DNA of 64,000 nt from Gluconobacter cerevisiae (GCF_015244675.1 NZ_JABCQO010000001.1:372001-436000), one strand, 5' to 3'. Shown: positions 1 through 8,982, counted from the first letter of the stretch. Translations and numbers: made by a program. The notes: generated by a model not told the origin, from the sequence alone.

Positions 1-296
1 ACTGACAGTCCCTGAATCGAAGTCGATTGCACGCGCTGAATACCCGGGAGGCCGCTCAGGGCAATTTCCATTGGGCGACTAACCAATGTTTCGACCTGTT
101 CCGGCGTAAAACCAGCGGCTTCGGTCTGGATCGTGACCCGTGGCGGAATGAATTCCGGAAACACATCATAGCTGGCATGTCTCAAGCCATACAGGCCATA
201 GAAGAACAACAGACATGCGGTTGCGATAACCACGCCCCGGAAGCGGATCGAAAACCCGATAATAGCTGCCTGAAGGCTGAAAGAACGTCCCGTCAT
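1..296 (-). CDS. Heavy-metal efflux RND pump (CzcA/CusA-like), N-terminal part
   Basis: This is the first 98 codons of an inner-membrane RND pump; the rest lies left of the window. The reverse strand from 296 opens with a cytoplasmic stretch, one hydrophobic helix (about residues 20-36), then the VFPEF motif and the SIQGL segment typical of the first periplasmic porter loop of heavy-metal RND (HME) pumps. Such pumps drive proton-coupled export of divalent or monovalent metal ions through an adaptor and an outer-membrane channel. The ATG shares one base with the TGA of the upstream adaptor gene, so the two are translationally coupled. Which metal is exported cannot be read from this fragment. 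Confidence 0.85.
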   Translation of the reverse strand, partial: MTGRSFSLQAAIIGFSIRFRGVVIATACLLFFYGLYGLRHASYDVFPEFIPPRVTIQTEAAGFTPEQVETLVSRPMEIALSGLPGIQRVQSTSIQGLS

Positions 297-1330
297 CAGT
301 CGTCATCGCCTCCTGATTCAAGCTGAGCTCGGAATTCTTCAGACAGAAGTAATTGCGTACCCCCTACGACGATTTGCGTTTCGTGTGTGATTTGTCCTGG
401 AGTATCTTGGATCAGGTAGCCACCTTCTCGGTCCGGCACGTCGGTCGTAAGGGGTAGGCGTGTAAATTTTCCGTGTCCGTTATCACGGTATATCCACGAC
501 TTACCTTGCAGCCAGATAATAGCTGATGCAGGTATCCGGATACCGGGACGTTCCTCTTCGGTAGGCAGGAGAACGGAAACATTCATGCCCGCGACAAGCT
601 GACTTTCAGCCGACGCAAAATAGAAAAAGCTACGCCCCTGAATAGCAGGATCGGTCATGGTTACAGGAGACAAATAGTGGAGCATTGTCCCGTGTCCACC
701 CGTGTTTCCATAATCGGTCACATCCGCCTGACTTGGTGGGGTTGGTAGATCCGTATCTGGTGGAAGGGTCACCTTGACCAAGACCACTTGTTGTTGAAGT
801 AACTGTGTAATGAAAATTGTATTTTTTTCGGTAGCGTCAGATATGACCGAACCAAATTGCTGTCTGATAATATTAAGTGCGTTATTCACCCGGACCTGTT
901 CTGCTTTTACCATAGCTGAGTTGGACTGAAATCTGGCTGTTGTCTCCTGGAATTGTTCCTGAGAGATATTCTGCCGGTCGCGATACAGTCCTTTGTCACG
1001 ATCGAGTTTCGCACGGGCAAGCGTCTGCTGTGCCTGCATGCTCTCCAGCCGCGCTTTCATGTCAGCATAATCACTAACAAGAGTGATAAGTTGTGTTGCG
1101 TTCAGAACGTAACCATAGGCGGGAACCAACTTTCTCCAAGGCACGATGCTGGGTCGTGCAGAAGCGATGCCACTCTTCGTAACTGCTTCCGGGGAGACCG
1201 TCACGGTCGCCTCTGCGCCAAGAACCGAAACTGGTGGATCATCATCATCTGCAATAGCAATGTCCGCCACGTTTAGAACTAGGAAGACAGAAAGACCTAC
1301 AAGAGGCAGCCAGAAGGCCCTCGCTTTCAT
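296..1330 (-). CDS. RND efflux periplasmic adaptor (CzcB/CusB-like)
   Basis: A 344-residue membrane-fusion protein linking the RND pump to the outer-membrane factor. It has an N-terminal signal or anchor (about residues 8-27), a barrel-sandwich half, a central alpha-helical hairpin (about 88-155, rich in Gln, Lys and Arg) and a beta-barrel region with conserved GMNVSVLLPTEEERPGI. The protein ends in Asp-rich GGDDD, and residues 28-32 are also Asp-rich, both possible metal contacts (inference). It overlaps the upstream channel gene by four bases and the downstream pump gene by one, which is standard czcCBA gene order. Metal specificity is not evident. Confidence 0.85.
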   Translation of the reverse strand: MKARAFWLPLVGLSVFLVLNVADIAIADDDDPPVSVLGAEATVTVSPEAVTKSGIASARPSIVPWRKLVPAYGYVLNATQLITLVSDYADMKARLESMQAQQTLARAKLDRDKGLYRDRQNISQEQFQETTARFQSNSAMVKAEQVRVNNALNIIRQQFGSVISDATEKNTIFITQLLQQQVVLVKVTLPPDTDLPTPPSQADVTDYGNTGGHGTMLHYLSPVTMTDPAIQGRSFFYFASAESQLVAGMNVSVLLPTEEERPGIRIPASAIIWLQGKSWIYRDNGHGKFTRLPLTTDVPDREGGYLIQDTPGQITHETQIVVGGTQLLLSEEFRAQLESGGDDD

Positions 1331-2769
1331 GGTGAGTTCCTTTGGTTATTTTCAAGCAGGCCGGAAACCTGCGCGGCACTGGTGTGATCAAAAATGGGCT
1401 GCTGCATGCCATCTTCGATCTGACCTATGGCTTGCCGTTGCTGAATTTCTGCTTCAAGAAGAGCGGTCTCTGCTTGAATCTGCTCTATATGAGTCATAAC
1501 CATCGTTGGTCGGTCGATTGCGCCTGACTGAAGGCGGTGCTGCATCTGGTTCAGCCTTACCCGTACGGTTTTGGCAAGTTCATCCGCCTGTAGCAGAATT
1601 GATGTCGTGCCGCGGTAATTGGCCGTAGCCTGCGAGATGGACTTAAACACCGTGTTCTCTGCACGCCGGAGACGAGCCGCCGCCTCATGCTCCTGCCCAA
1701 CAGCTTCAGCTATGGGGCCTTCGTTCTGATTGAAAATCGGAATTTGCAGAGAGGGATTTACCTCAAAGCGATTTGAAAAATCCCAGTTATAGGAGGGACT
1801 GATGGTGACATCGGGATAGCGTCGGGAAACTTCGACCCGTAGAGCCTGTCGGGCGGCGTCATAAGACGCAAGAAGTTCCCGCAGATCCGCGCGTTGCATT
1901 ACGGCTTGGTATCTCATGTCCTGTGAATCGCGGTATTCCATGAGGTCGGGACAGACATCAAATGCTTTTGTATCAAGAGCAATGGAATCAAGTGCTTCGG
2001 CAGGAACCCCGATTGCTCCTGCCAGAGCTGCCTTACGGACGGCATACTCGCGCCGCAGATCACTGACAGACAACTCGGCATGGATCATTTCCGTCCGTAC
2101 CTGCGATATTTCGAGAGCGGATGCTCGCCCCTGATCAAAACGTGCCTGTTCCAGGGTAAAGAGTTCGCGTTTAGCTGCCGCAGTCTCTTCCACAAGCTTG
2201 AGGCGCCCGGATACAGCCCAGACGCCGAGAAGAGCAGACCGCGTGTCGCTGCGTAGTTTCCATGCAGTATTGATGACTTCCCATTGCGCGACGGCAGCCC
2301 GATATCTGGCTTCTTTGATACGGTGATAACGCCTGCCGAAAAATTCGATCAGTATTGACGCGCCGTAGCCGACGTAATGAGCCGATGGGCCACCCAGCAC
2401 CGTGAAACTGGGATTGGGCAGTTGACCGGCTGTCTTGATTCCAGCGCGAGCCGTTTCCAGTTCAGCTTTAGCTACAAGGATATCGGGATGAAAATACAAG
2501 GTAGCAAGCGTCAGGCGAGTGATGCCCCATGCGTTTTCCTGACTCGATACGTTTGGTCCGAGAACTTTTGTAATGAATTCTTGCAATCCGGCATCCGTAA
2601 ATTGACGGCTGGAAAATTTCTGGACATCTGATTCCGGCGAAATATTTGAGTGATCACTATTTGTACAGCCACAGAGCAGGGGAAAAATCAGGAGAATGAA
2701 TGCCGCATTATAGCGTGTGCGTCTCCTTACCTGCTTAATATATTCTAGAGTATTATATGATTTATACAT
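1327..2769 (-). CDS. Outer-membrane efflux factor of the TolC family (CzcC/CusC-like)
   Basis: A 480-residue outer-membrane channel subunit. An N-terminal signal ends in the lipobox LLCGC with Cys35 as the probable lipidation site, followed by two TolC-type repeats of long helices. The coding start overlaps the last eight bases of the CDF gene, and the 3' end overlaps the adaptor, so CDF, channel, adaptor and pump appear to be one operon read leftwards from the MerR-type promoter near 3460. Base composition is somewhat AT-richer than the ICE backbone to the right, which fits independent acquisition of the metal module. Confidence 0.85.
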   Translation of the reverse strand: MYKSYNTLEYIKQVRRRTRYNAAFILLIFPLLCGCTNSDHSNISPESDVQKFSSRQFTDAGLQEFITKVLGPNVSSQENAWGITRLTLATLYFHPDILVAKAELETARAGIKTAGQLPNPSFTVLGGPSAHYVGYGASILIEFFGRRYHRIKEARYRAAVAQWEVINTAWKLRSDTRSALLGVWAVSGRLKLVEETAAAKRELFTLEQARFDQGRASALEISQVRTEMIHAELSVSDLRREYAVRKAALAGAIGVPAEALDSIALDTKAFDVCPDLMEYRDSQDMRYQAVMQRADLRELLASYDAARQALRVEVSRRYPDVTISPSYNWDFSNRFEVNPSLQIPIFNQNEGPIAEAVGQEHEAAARLRRAENTVFKSISQATANYRGTTSILLQADELAKTVRVRLNQMQHRLQSGAIDRPTMVMTHIEQIQAETALLEAEIQQRQAIGQIEDGMQQPIFDHTSAAQVSGLLENNQRNSP

Positions 2770-3412
2770 TGATATGTCGTGATATATCTGATTTGTTATC
2801 TGTTAGTTCTACTCTCGATTGTCGCATAATCTGCACACCTCCACTAATACCAAGCATCGCAAGGATGGCAGCTACCGCAATATCCGGCCACGCAGAACGA
2901 GTGCCAAACACGCCCAGAGCTGCCAGCACAACGGCAACATTTCCGATCGCATCATTACGAGAGCAGATCCATACAGAACGGCGGTTGGCATCACCTTTCC
3001 GGTGTGTCCATAATATGAGGGCACAGGCCAGATTGACCGCGAGGGCAAGCAGACCAATGCCGCCCATTGCGTCTGGGTGAGGCGGATGGTTGCTGTTCAT
3101 TACTATCCACCCAGCATTGGCCATTACCCATAGCCCAGCCATGAACAGGGTCAGGCCTTTCAGAAAGGCCGCGCCAGCTCGCCATCGCAATGCCATTCCG
3201 GCAACACTGAGGCTTATTGCGTAGTTGGCGCTGTCGCCAAGGAAATCAATCGCGTCCGCCTGTACGGATGCAGATCCAACCGACACGCCAGCCCCAGCTT
3301 CAACGGCAAACATGCTGGCATTGAGAAAAAGCGCGATCAGGAGCGCTCTCCGCCATGATTTATTGATTGGTAGCGGCGTATCTGTGCATCCACCACAGCA
3401 TCCTCCTGCCAT
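2762..3412 (-). CDS. CDF-family divalent cation transporter (CzcD-like, short form)
   Basis: A 216-residue inner-membrane cation diffusion facilitator. It has about five to six hydrophobic helices and the paired Asp signatures DFLGDSANY (TM2) and SRNDAIGN (TM5) that form the transport metal site. The usual cytoplasmic C-terminal domain is missing, as in the short forms commonly placed beside czc genes. A longer reading frame begins with TTG at 3463, inside the MerR-type operator, so I chose the ATG at 3412, which gives the Cys-rich start MAGGCCGGC, a plausible metal-binding N terminus. First gene of the leftward metal operon, probably controlled by the divergent regulator. Confidence 0.85.
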   Translation of the reverse strand: MAGGCCGGCTDTPLPINKSWRRALLIALFLNASMFAVEAGAGVSVGSASVQADAIDFLGDSANYAISLSVAGMALRWRAGAAFLKGLTLFMAGLWVMANAGWIVMNSNHPPHPDAMGGIGLLALAVNLACALILWTHRKGDANRRSVWICSRNDAIGNVAVVLAALGVFGTRSAWPDIAVAAILAMLGISGGVQIMRQSRVELTDNKSDISRHINV

Positions 3413-3452
3413 CCAGCGCCTCCCTGACGAATCATCTGTTTTAATGTATGCT

Positions 3453-3475
3453 CCCTGTAGCAACTACAGGGTCAA
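3453..3475 (-). promoter_or_regulatory. MerR-type operator/promoter for the CDF-czc operon
   Basis: A perfect dyad CCCTGTAG-CAA-CTACAGGG lies at 3453-3471. On the minus strand a TTGACC -35 box (3475-3470) precedes it, and about 19 bases follow before a weak -10, the long spacing that MerR-family activators untwist. It lies between the divergent CDF and regulator genes. Confidence 0.8.
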
Positions 3476-3485
3476 GAGGCAGGGA

Positions 3486-3884
3486 ATGCGATCGATTGGT
3501 GCCTTGGGGAAGGCGACGAATACCAAAGTCGAGACGATCCGCTATTACGAACGGATCGGTCTTCTGGCTCCGCCACAGCGGACCGATGGCAATTATCGCA
3601 CTTATGATGATGAGGCACTCGCGAGACTGTCTTTTATTCGTCGATCTCGGGATCTGGGTTTTTCATTAGACCAGGTAAGAGCTCTATTATCCCTAACGGA
3701 TCAGGGAACCCAGGATTGTAAGACAGTTGATAGAATTGCTCGTGACCATATGGCAGAAATTGAGCGCAAAATTGCGGATCTCATCGCATTGCGCCATGAA
3801 CTTTCTACGATGATAGAATCATGCGGGGGAGGTAATATTTCAGGATGCCGAATTATTGAAGCACTTTCTCCGTTTGATAATTAG
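3486..3884 (+). CDS. MerR-family metal-responsive regulator
   Basis: A 132-residue activator-repressor. The winged HTH includes [13 protein letters not shown] (residues 15-27), followed by the dimerisation helix and a C-terminal metal loop. Cys78, Cys113 and Cys121 match the spacing of the Cys triad of MerR/CadR/PbrR proteins, so it should sense a soft divalent metal. The frame is open from 3225, but the ATG at 3486 gives the conserved family start and lies just after the operator. Transcribed divergently from the CDF-czc operon, which it most likely controls. Exact metal (Cd, Pb, Zn or Hg) is unresolved. Confidence 0.85.
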   Translation: MRSIGALGKATNTKVETIRYYERIGLLAPPQRTDGNYRTYDDEALARLSFIRRSRDLGFSLDQVRALLSLTDQGTQDCKTVDRIARDHMAEIERKIADLIALRHELSTMIESCGGGNISGCRIIEALSPFDN

Positions 3885-4237
3885 TTCTCCTGACTTTTTT
3901 CGCAGCCAGTCGATTCTGCATTTGACGGAAGATTACCCGAAATAGTTATACGGCCTCATCCTCACGTGTCAGAATCTGAAAAATCCTCATGGAAAATTCA
4001 AGGACTATACGTGCTCCCATGGTGGCAGTTTATGATCAGGCCAGTTCTGAAGCAGACATTCGGCTTCCCCCCCCATTGCAGTCGTGATTTCCGGTAGGTG
4101 ACGGGGACGCCGTGTTCCGGAATGAGGGGCCAGGTGTTTCTGCGGTTGGATGGGATCCCGCGTGGGAAGTGGTGATCAGAGGAAGAGGGTGGCTTCGCCT
4201 TCTGTGCCGAATAACCGGCATCAGAGGAGAGTTTTCC
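3885..4237. other. Intergenic region, no gene seen
   Basis: About 350 bases between the metal regulator and the DUF932 gene. No convincing reading frame on either strand. GC content rises sharply across it, so this may be the seam between metal cargo and ICE backbone. An AGAGGAGA ribosome-binding site sits near its right end. Confidence 0.5.
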
Positions 4238-5440
4238 ATGACTACAACCACCATCCTGCCCCCTGCGTTCCGTGGTGCGGCGTCCGGCGGCTTCCGGATC
4301 GATCCTTCGCGCGGGAAGCGTAGTGCCCGCGTCTCGTCCGAATGGTTCTCGCGCCCCGATGATGAGCGGTATCTCTCGCTGTCCGAGCTGCATGCCGCCA
4401 CGCTGGCGCGTGCGGATCGGGCTACGGCCCGCACGGTAGAAAGCCGCGCCATCCGAGTGGAGGCGAGCCGCGACAATGCCGAGCGCCTGACCCTGACCGT
4501 GCCGGGGCAGAATGACCCGATTGCTCCCACACACTGGTCCTTTGGCCAGATGTGCAGCCTGGTTGGTGCCCCCTCGTCGTACCTGCGCAATCTTCCGGCT
4601 CCGCTGGCGGCAATCAACCTGCAGCACGGGTTGCTGTCGCACCGGGCCGAACTGGTCAAGACGCTGGAAACCGAGGACGGGCGCGTCGAACTGCGTGCTT
4701 TAACTGGTCCCGATTACGGTCGTATCTGGGACCATGAACTGGTGGGCGCGGTGCGCAAGATCGCCGGTGATGGCACCGGCGATACCAACTGGAAGGTGCC
4801 CGGTGTGATCGACTGGGCCACGATGACCCATAACCCCTATGTGGACATTACGAAGGAAACCACGACGCTCTACGCATCGGATCGCGATGTGTTCCTGTTT
4901 CTCGTCGACGATACACACCCGATTGAGGCGGGACGCCTGCCCAATGGTGAGCCCGATCTCTATTTCCGGGGTTTCTATGCATGGAATTCAGAAGTCGGCA
5001 GCAAGAGCCTCGGCATTGCGTCATTCTACCTGCGCGGAGCGTGTCAAAATCGTATGTTGTGGGGCGTCGAAAATTTCGAACAGATCACGATCCGGCATAG
5101 CAAGTTTGCAGCCTCACGCTTCGTGCATCAGGCGACACCGGCGCTACGGAACTTCGCCACAGCCAGCCCGGCCTCGTTCGTCTCGGGCATTCAGGCCTCG
5201 CGCAAGGCGCTGGTGGCGAAAACCGACGAGGACCGCGAAAGTTTCCTGCGTCGTCGCGGGTTCTCGAAGCCAGAGACAACGAAGATCATCGAAACCGTGC
5301 TGCATGAGGAAGGGCGCAAGCCGGAGAGCGTGTTCGATTTCGTGCAGGGGATCACGGCGCTGGCGCGGACAAAGGCCAATCAGGACACGCGGCTGGATCT
5401 GGAGGAGAAGGCCCGCAGGCTGATGGAGCGTGCGTCCTGA
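4238..5440 (+). CDS. DUF932 domain-containing protein
   Basis: A 400-residue protein of the DUF932 family found on many plasmids, ICEs and prophages; its biochemical role is unknown. The body shows the family-like blocks around VPGVIDWATM, FLVDDTHPIE and FRGFYAWNSEVGSKSLGI, with a Lys/Arg-rich C-terminal third. The frame is open from 4112, but ATG 4238 is preceded by AGAGGAGA and gives a sensible start. A strong hairpin terminator follows, so this gene appears to be its own unit. Its place in the presumed leading region of the ICE makes an early-expressed, establishment-type role possible (inference). Confidence 0.85.
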   Translation: MTTTTILPPAFRGAASGGFRIDPSRGKRSARVSSEWFSRPDDERYLSLSELHAATLARADRATARTVESRAIRVEASRDNAERLTLTVPGQNDPIAPTHWSFGQMCSLVGAPSSYLRNLPAPLAAINLQHGLLSHRAELVKTLETEDGRVELRALTGPDYGRIWDHELVGAVRKIAGDGTGDTNWKVPGVIDWATMTHNPYVDITKETTTLYASDRDVFLFLVDDTHPIEAGRLPNGEPDLYFRGFYAWNSEVGSKSLGIASFYLRGACQNRMLWGVENFEQITIRHSKFAASRFVHQATPALRNFATASPASFVSGIQASRKALVAKTDEDRESFLRRRGFSKPETTKIIETVLHEEGRKPESVFDFVQGITALARTKANQDTRLDLEEKARRLMERAS

Positions 5441-5478
5441 AAGACGACTGCACGCTTTTCCGTAAAGACGTTTTTACG

Positions 5479-5505
5479 AGCCCGGCCACTGCGCCGGGCT
5501 TTTTC
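5479..5505 (+). terminator. Rho-independent terminator after the DUF932 gene
   Basis: Stem AGCCCGGC (5479-5486) pairs with GCCGGGCT (5493-5500) around a six-base loop and runs into a T tract. Confidence 0.8.
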
Positions 5506-5523
5506 GTTTCGGGAGTTTTTCCG

Positions 5524-5964
5524 ATGGCTGATTTCTTCACGCATTTTTCCTGCGTTCTCGATGTGGGCACAGTGGACAATGCCGCAAAGGCGCTCGACCT
5601 CTACAATGCGTTCATGGACGAACTGGCGGCGGAAGATCCACCCTCTGACGGTTTTGTCCTATCGATCGTGCCCGAATATGGCGGCACGAAACTCTGGATG
5701 CACGATGAGACGATCGGAGATCCGCATCAGGTGGTGGAATTCGTGCTACGCTGTGCGCGAATATTCCGGTTGCGGGGCCGATGGGGATTCCAGTGGGCCA
5801 ATACGGCCTCACGTCCCCGGATAGGCGCCTTCAGCGGCGGTGCGCATCTGCTTGACCTTGGCAGGCGCAAAACGATTTCATGGATGACCACCGATCGCTG
5901 GCTGGCGATCGCCCTGGACGGAGGCAATCCCGACACAGGAGGGCAGGGCGATGACCTTGCATGA
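5524..5964 (+). CDS. Conserved ICE hypothetical protein
   Basis: A 146-residue soluble protein that I do not recognise. It is acidic at the N terminus, has a mid-region rich in Trp, Arg and Gly (GRWGFQWANTASRPRIG) and ends in a short Gly/Asp tail. Its last 14 bases overlap the next gene (toprim), so the two are probably co-translated. It always would be read after the DUF932 terminator, perhaps from its own promoter in the 80-base gap. No catalytic motif is visible. Confidence 0.7.
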   Translation: MADFFTHFSCVLDVGTVDNAAKALDLYNAFMDELAAEDPPSDGFVLSIVPEYGGTKLWMHDETIGDPHQVVEFVLRCARIFRLRGRWGFQWANTASRPRIGAFSGGAHLLDLGRRKTISWMTTDRWLAIALDGGNPDTGGQGDDLA

Positions 5965-6997
5965 TGCAGGCGATCTCGCCCGTCGGCTGGCGGAGAACGC
6001 GGAGGCGGTGTGCCGGCAGTATCTGTCCGCCGGTCGCCGTCACGGCAATTACTGGCTGGTCGGTGACGTGCGCAATACGCCCGGCCGGTCGCTGTTCGTC
6101 CGGCTCCACGACACCGCCAACGGCAGGGCGGGAAAATGGACGGACGCTCAGTCGGGTGAGCATGGCGACCTGCTCGACGTGATCCGCGAAAGCCTCGGCC
6201 TGGTGGATTTCCGCGACGTGGCCGACGAGGCACGCGCCTTCCTCAGCCTGCCGCATCCTGACCCAGTGCCGCCGTCACAGGACCGACCTGCCCGTGAGCG
6301 TGCTTCCGCCAGTTCTTCCGAAGCGGCACGACGGCTCTGGGCCATGTCCGGGCCGATCATAGGCACATCCGTAGACGCGTATCTCCGTAGACGCGACATT
6401 ACGCTTTTGCACGGAACCGAAGCCCTGCGCTTCCATCCGCGTTGCTTTTACCGCCCGGACGAGGACGGTCTGACCGAGACCTGGCCCGCCATGATCGCCG
6501 CTGTCACCGACCTCGACGGCACTCTGACCGGTGTGCATCGCACCTGGCTGGCGGCGGACGGCCGTGGCAAGGCACCGGTCGACCATCCGCGCCGTGCCTT
6601 GGGCGGGCTGCTCGGTCATGCCGTGCGCTTCGGGGTGGCATCCGACGTGCTCGCCGCCGGGGAAGGCATCGAGACGGTGCTTTCGCTGCGGCAGGTTCTG
6701 CCCGATCTGCCATTGGCCGCCTGCCTGTCTTCGGCACATCTCGCTGCCCTGATCTTTCCGCCGCTGCTACGCCGTCTCTACGTCCTGCGCGACGACGATC
6801 CGGCCGGGGATCAGGCGCTGGCGACGCTGCACGCCCGCGCGGGTGACGCCGGGATCGAACTGATCGGCCTGTCGCCACGGCTGGGCGATTTCAATGATGA
6901 TCTCCGTGCGCTGGGACGCGGCGCGCTGCGGGCGATCCTGCATCCGCAACTCGCGCCAGCGGACGTGGCACGCTTTCTGGAGGCCGCCGATACCTGA
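5951..6997 (+). CDS. Toprim domain protein (plasmid primase-like, DUF7146 type)
   Basis: A 348-residue protein with an N-terminal region resembling the zinc-finger-less primase module of plasmid and phage proteins, and a C-terminal Toprim domain. Visible Toprim features are the acidic GEGIET (residues 237-242) and DDDPAGDQA (281-289), which would coordinate Mg2+. There is no helicase domain. In related elements such proteins are thought to prime DNA synthesis on incoming single strands or act on nucleic acid ends; here that is inference. It overlaps the upstream gene by 14 bases. Confidence 0.8.
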   Translation: MTLHDAGDLARRLAENAEAVCRQYLSAGRRHGNYWLVGDVRNTPGRSLFVRLHDTANGRAGKWTDAQSGEHGDLLDVIRESLGLVDFRDVADEARAFLSLPHPDPVPPSQDRPARERASASSSEAARRLWAMSGPIIGTSVDAYLRRRDITLLHGTEALRFHPRCFYRPDEDGLTETWPAMIAAVTDLDGTLTGVHRTWLAADGRGKAPVDHPRRALGGLLGHAVRFGVASDVLAAGEGIETVLSLRQVLPDLPLAACLSSAHLAALIFPPLLRRLYVLRDDDPAGDQALATLHARAGDAGIELIGLSPRLGDFNDDLRALGRGALRAILHPQLAPADVARFLEAADT

Positions 6998-7317
6998 GCG
7001 GGCCGGAAAGAGGAGTGGGAGGGCCGTCTTCTGTCGGCGGGCCTGTCCTGCCTCCCGTCCGGCAGGTCCGCGCCCCGGCCTTTCAAGTGGGGAGCGGGCG
7101 TCAGCCGGGCCGGGCCTTCAATGGCGTGAGCCGGCTATTTTCCGTCGCGCCCTGTGGGGGCGCTTTACATCGCGAGGCAAAATAGCCGGCCCCCTGCCAT
7201 CCTTCGCTGTGCTGCGGCCGCGCGCCAGCGCGCGGTTCCGGCCCGTCCCTGGTCTGCCGCTGTCCGCCCCCGGAAAGGCCGCGAAGGGCGCAGCCGGAGA
7301 CCTGGGAGGACAGCCTC
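6998..7317. other. Non-coding GC-rich region with two hairpins
   Basis: 320 bases without a supported gene, lying between the toprim and DUF2493 genes. It contains the nested inverted repeat at 7130-7190 and a second compact hairpin, CCGCGCG-CCAG-CGCGCGG, at 7218-7235. Confidence 0.6.
7130..7190. repeat. Nested inverted repeat (outer 12-bp perfect arms)
   Basis: Outer arms GCCGGCTATTTT (7130-7141) and AAAATAGCCGGC (7179-7190) are exact complements. Inside the 37-base loop a GC-rich inner stem GCGCCC/GGGCGC forms a second hairpin. No T tract follows, so it is not an ordinary terminator. Confidence 0.8.
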
Positions 7318-8247
7318 ATGACCCGCATGACCGACGATTTCGAACCGCCGCACGCCGCTTCATCCACCGCGCATGTGCTGACCGAACTCCAGATGTATGG
7401 CTACCGTCCCTTCGCGGACGAGCCGGACCCCAGGCCGCTACCCGAAGCGCAGCGCATCGGGGGTGCTGTGGCCGACATCTTCGACGCCATCGCTGCGACG
7501 CTGACCGACACACGGCTGGAAGCCGATCTCGAAGCATTGCTCTGGTCCACCGTGAACATCTTCCACCGCATGGTCGGCCAGGTTGAGCGTGAGCTTGACC
7601 GCAACGAGCAGGCGCAGAAACGGAGCCAGCAGGAACAGGATGGCAGCGAGATCCGCTCGGTGGAACTGGAGCGGCTGATCGCCGAAGGGCTGACCCTGAT
7701 CGAGCGCCGCAACGCCTACGAGATCTTCCGCGACGAGGCGCAGGAGCAGTTCGAGCGCCTGACCCTGAGCGCGTGGCGTCCGAAGGCCGGCTCGCTGGTG
7801 TCACGTCGCACCATGACGGCCTCCATGATCGACAGCCGCGATTTCCTCAACGCCCGACGCCGCGCCGAGGGCGAGTTGCTGGTCCCGCCCGGCCCCAAGG
7901 TGGTCGTGACCGGGGGCCTGGACTTCGACGACCATATCCTGATCTGGGACCGGCTGGATAAGGTGCGGGCCAAGCATCCCGACATGGTGCTGCTCCACGG
8001 TGGCTCGCCCAAAGGTGCTGAGTTCATTGCCTCACGTTGGGCCGATCACCGCGATATCGTGCAGATCGCCTTCAAGCCGGACTGGACCAGGCATGCCAAG
8101 GCCGCGCCCTTCCGTCGTAACGATGCGCTGCTCGACACTATGCCGATCGGCGTCATCGTCTTCCCCGGTTCAGGCATCCAGGAAAATCTGGCCGACAAGG
8201 CAAAGCGGCTCGGTATCCCGGTCCTGCGGTTCGGAGGCGGCGCGTGA
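7318..8247 (+). CDS. DUF2493 (SLOG-like) protein
   Basis: A 309-residue protein with a charged, helical N-terminal half (about residues 1-190, Glu/Arg-rich, probable coiled coil) and a C-terminal DUF2493 domain of Rossmann type. The domain starts at the hydrophobic strand of GPKVVVTGGLDFDDH (about 193) and carries HGGSPKGAE and the Arg/Asn helix KAAPFRRNDALLD, the features of SLOG nucleotide-binding domains. The family is common on plasmids and ICEs and proposed to bind or process nucleotide ligands; the reaction is not known. It stands alone after the 320-base leader with hairpins. Confidence 0.8.
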   Translation: MTRMTDDFEPPHAASSTAHVLTELQMYGYRPFADEPDPRPLPEAQRIGGAVADIFDAIAATLTDTRLEADLEALLWSTVNIFHRMVGQVERELDRNEQAQKRSQQEQDGSEIRSVELERLIAEGLTLIERRNAYEIFRDEAQEQFERLTLSAWRPKAGSLVSRRTMTASMIDSRDFLNARRRAEGELLVPPGPKVVVTGGLDFDDHILIWDRLDKVRAKHPDMVLLHGGSPKGAEFIASRWADHRDIVQIAFKPDWTRHAKAAPFRRNDALLDTMPIGVIVFPGSGIQENLADKAKRLGIPVLRFGGGA

Positions 8248-8277
8248 GCGCTCTCTCCTTCCCCGCAAGCCAGCGTC

Positions 8278-8607
8278 TCAGGCAAGAACCTCAAGACCGT
8301 GCTTCTGAATGACGCTCAACAGCTTGAGCGCCATCCCGCTCGGCCGTTTGGCGCCGCTCTCCCACTTCTCGACCGTGCTTTCGCTCGTGTTCAGATACCG
8401 CGCGAAGACCGGCTGGCTGACATTGTTCGCCTCGCGGAGACGCTTGATCTCGATCGGCTCGATCGCAGGGGGCACCACCAGATGGCGCGTGTCAAAATCA
8501 CGCATCGTCGCCTTGTCGAGCGCGCCGACCTTGTGCAGCATTACCGCCCCGGAATGAATGGCCTCGGAAATGTCGCTCCGGAAGCTATTTTTTCTCTTCA
8601 TCGCCAT
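8278..8607 (-). CDS. HigA-like antitoxin (HTH, XRE type)
   Basis: A 109-residue protein with a C-terminal HTH of the XRE family (VSQPVFARYLNTSESTVEKWESG, about residues 63-85). The N terminus would neutralise the toxin encoded directly upstream; the two genes overlap by 23 bases. The toxin-first order is typical of higBA modules. As a DNA binder it probably represses the pair through the palindrome at 8983-8997. It runs opposite to the surrounding ICE genes, as addiction modules often do. Confidence 0.8.
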   Translation of the reverse strand: MAMKRKNSFRSDISEAIHSGAVMLHKVGALDKATMRDFDTRHLVVPPAIEPIEIKRLREANNVSQPVFARYLNTSESTVEKWESGAKRPSGMALKLLSVIQKHGLEVLA

Positions 8608-8971
8608 GGCATATCTCCGTCAGGTCTCGATCCTTCAAAAGCCGTTCGACCTGTTCCCCGGTCAGCACGGCATAGGCTTTGGCGAGGGTCCGGAAGTCTT
8701 CCAGTTCATCGCTATCGATATTGTCCCGGTCCTTCTTCGCGAACAGATAGGCGTAGATCCAGTATCGACCGCCTTTCGCAAGAATAATGCTGCGATGCAG
8801 GTTCTTGTTCAGGCGCTTCTTGAAGACACCACCACCCAGATCGACGGCCTGACCCTTCATGACCTCCCGGATCGCTTTGCAGAGTTCATCGTCTTTGATG
8901 CGAGCTTTCCGGGCCGCCCTGGCGAACCAGGCGGTCTTGAATGCCCGCTGGGATGGCTCGGCATTGGTCAT
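8585..8971 (-). CDS. RelE/HigB-like toxin
   Basis: A 128-residue basic protein of the RelE/ParE superfamily (the RelE variety that carries a YLFAKKDRDNI strand). Members are ribosome-dependent or free mRNA endonucleases; the Lys/Arg cluster FKKRLNKNLHRS is a likely RNA-contact surface. The ATG at 8971 has AGGAGG two bases upstream. It is transcribed ahead of the antitoxin and overlaps it by 23 bases. It probably stabilises the ICE against loss (known role of the family; not tested here). Confidence 0.8.
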   Translation of the reverse strand: MTNAEPSQRAFKTAWFARAARKARIKDDELCKAIREVMKGQAVDLGGGVFKKRLNKNLHRSIILAKGGRYWIYAYLFAKKDRDNIDSDELEDFRTLAKAYAVLTGEQVERLLKDRDLTEICHGDEEKK

Positions 8972-8982
8972 GACCTCCTATG

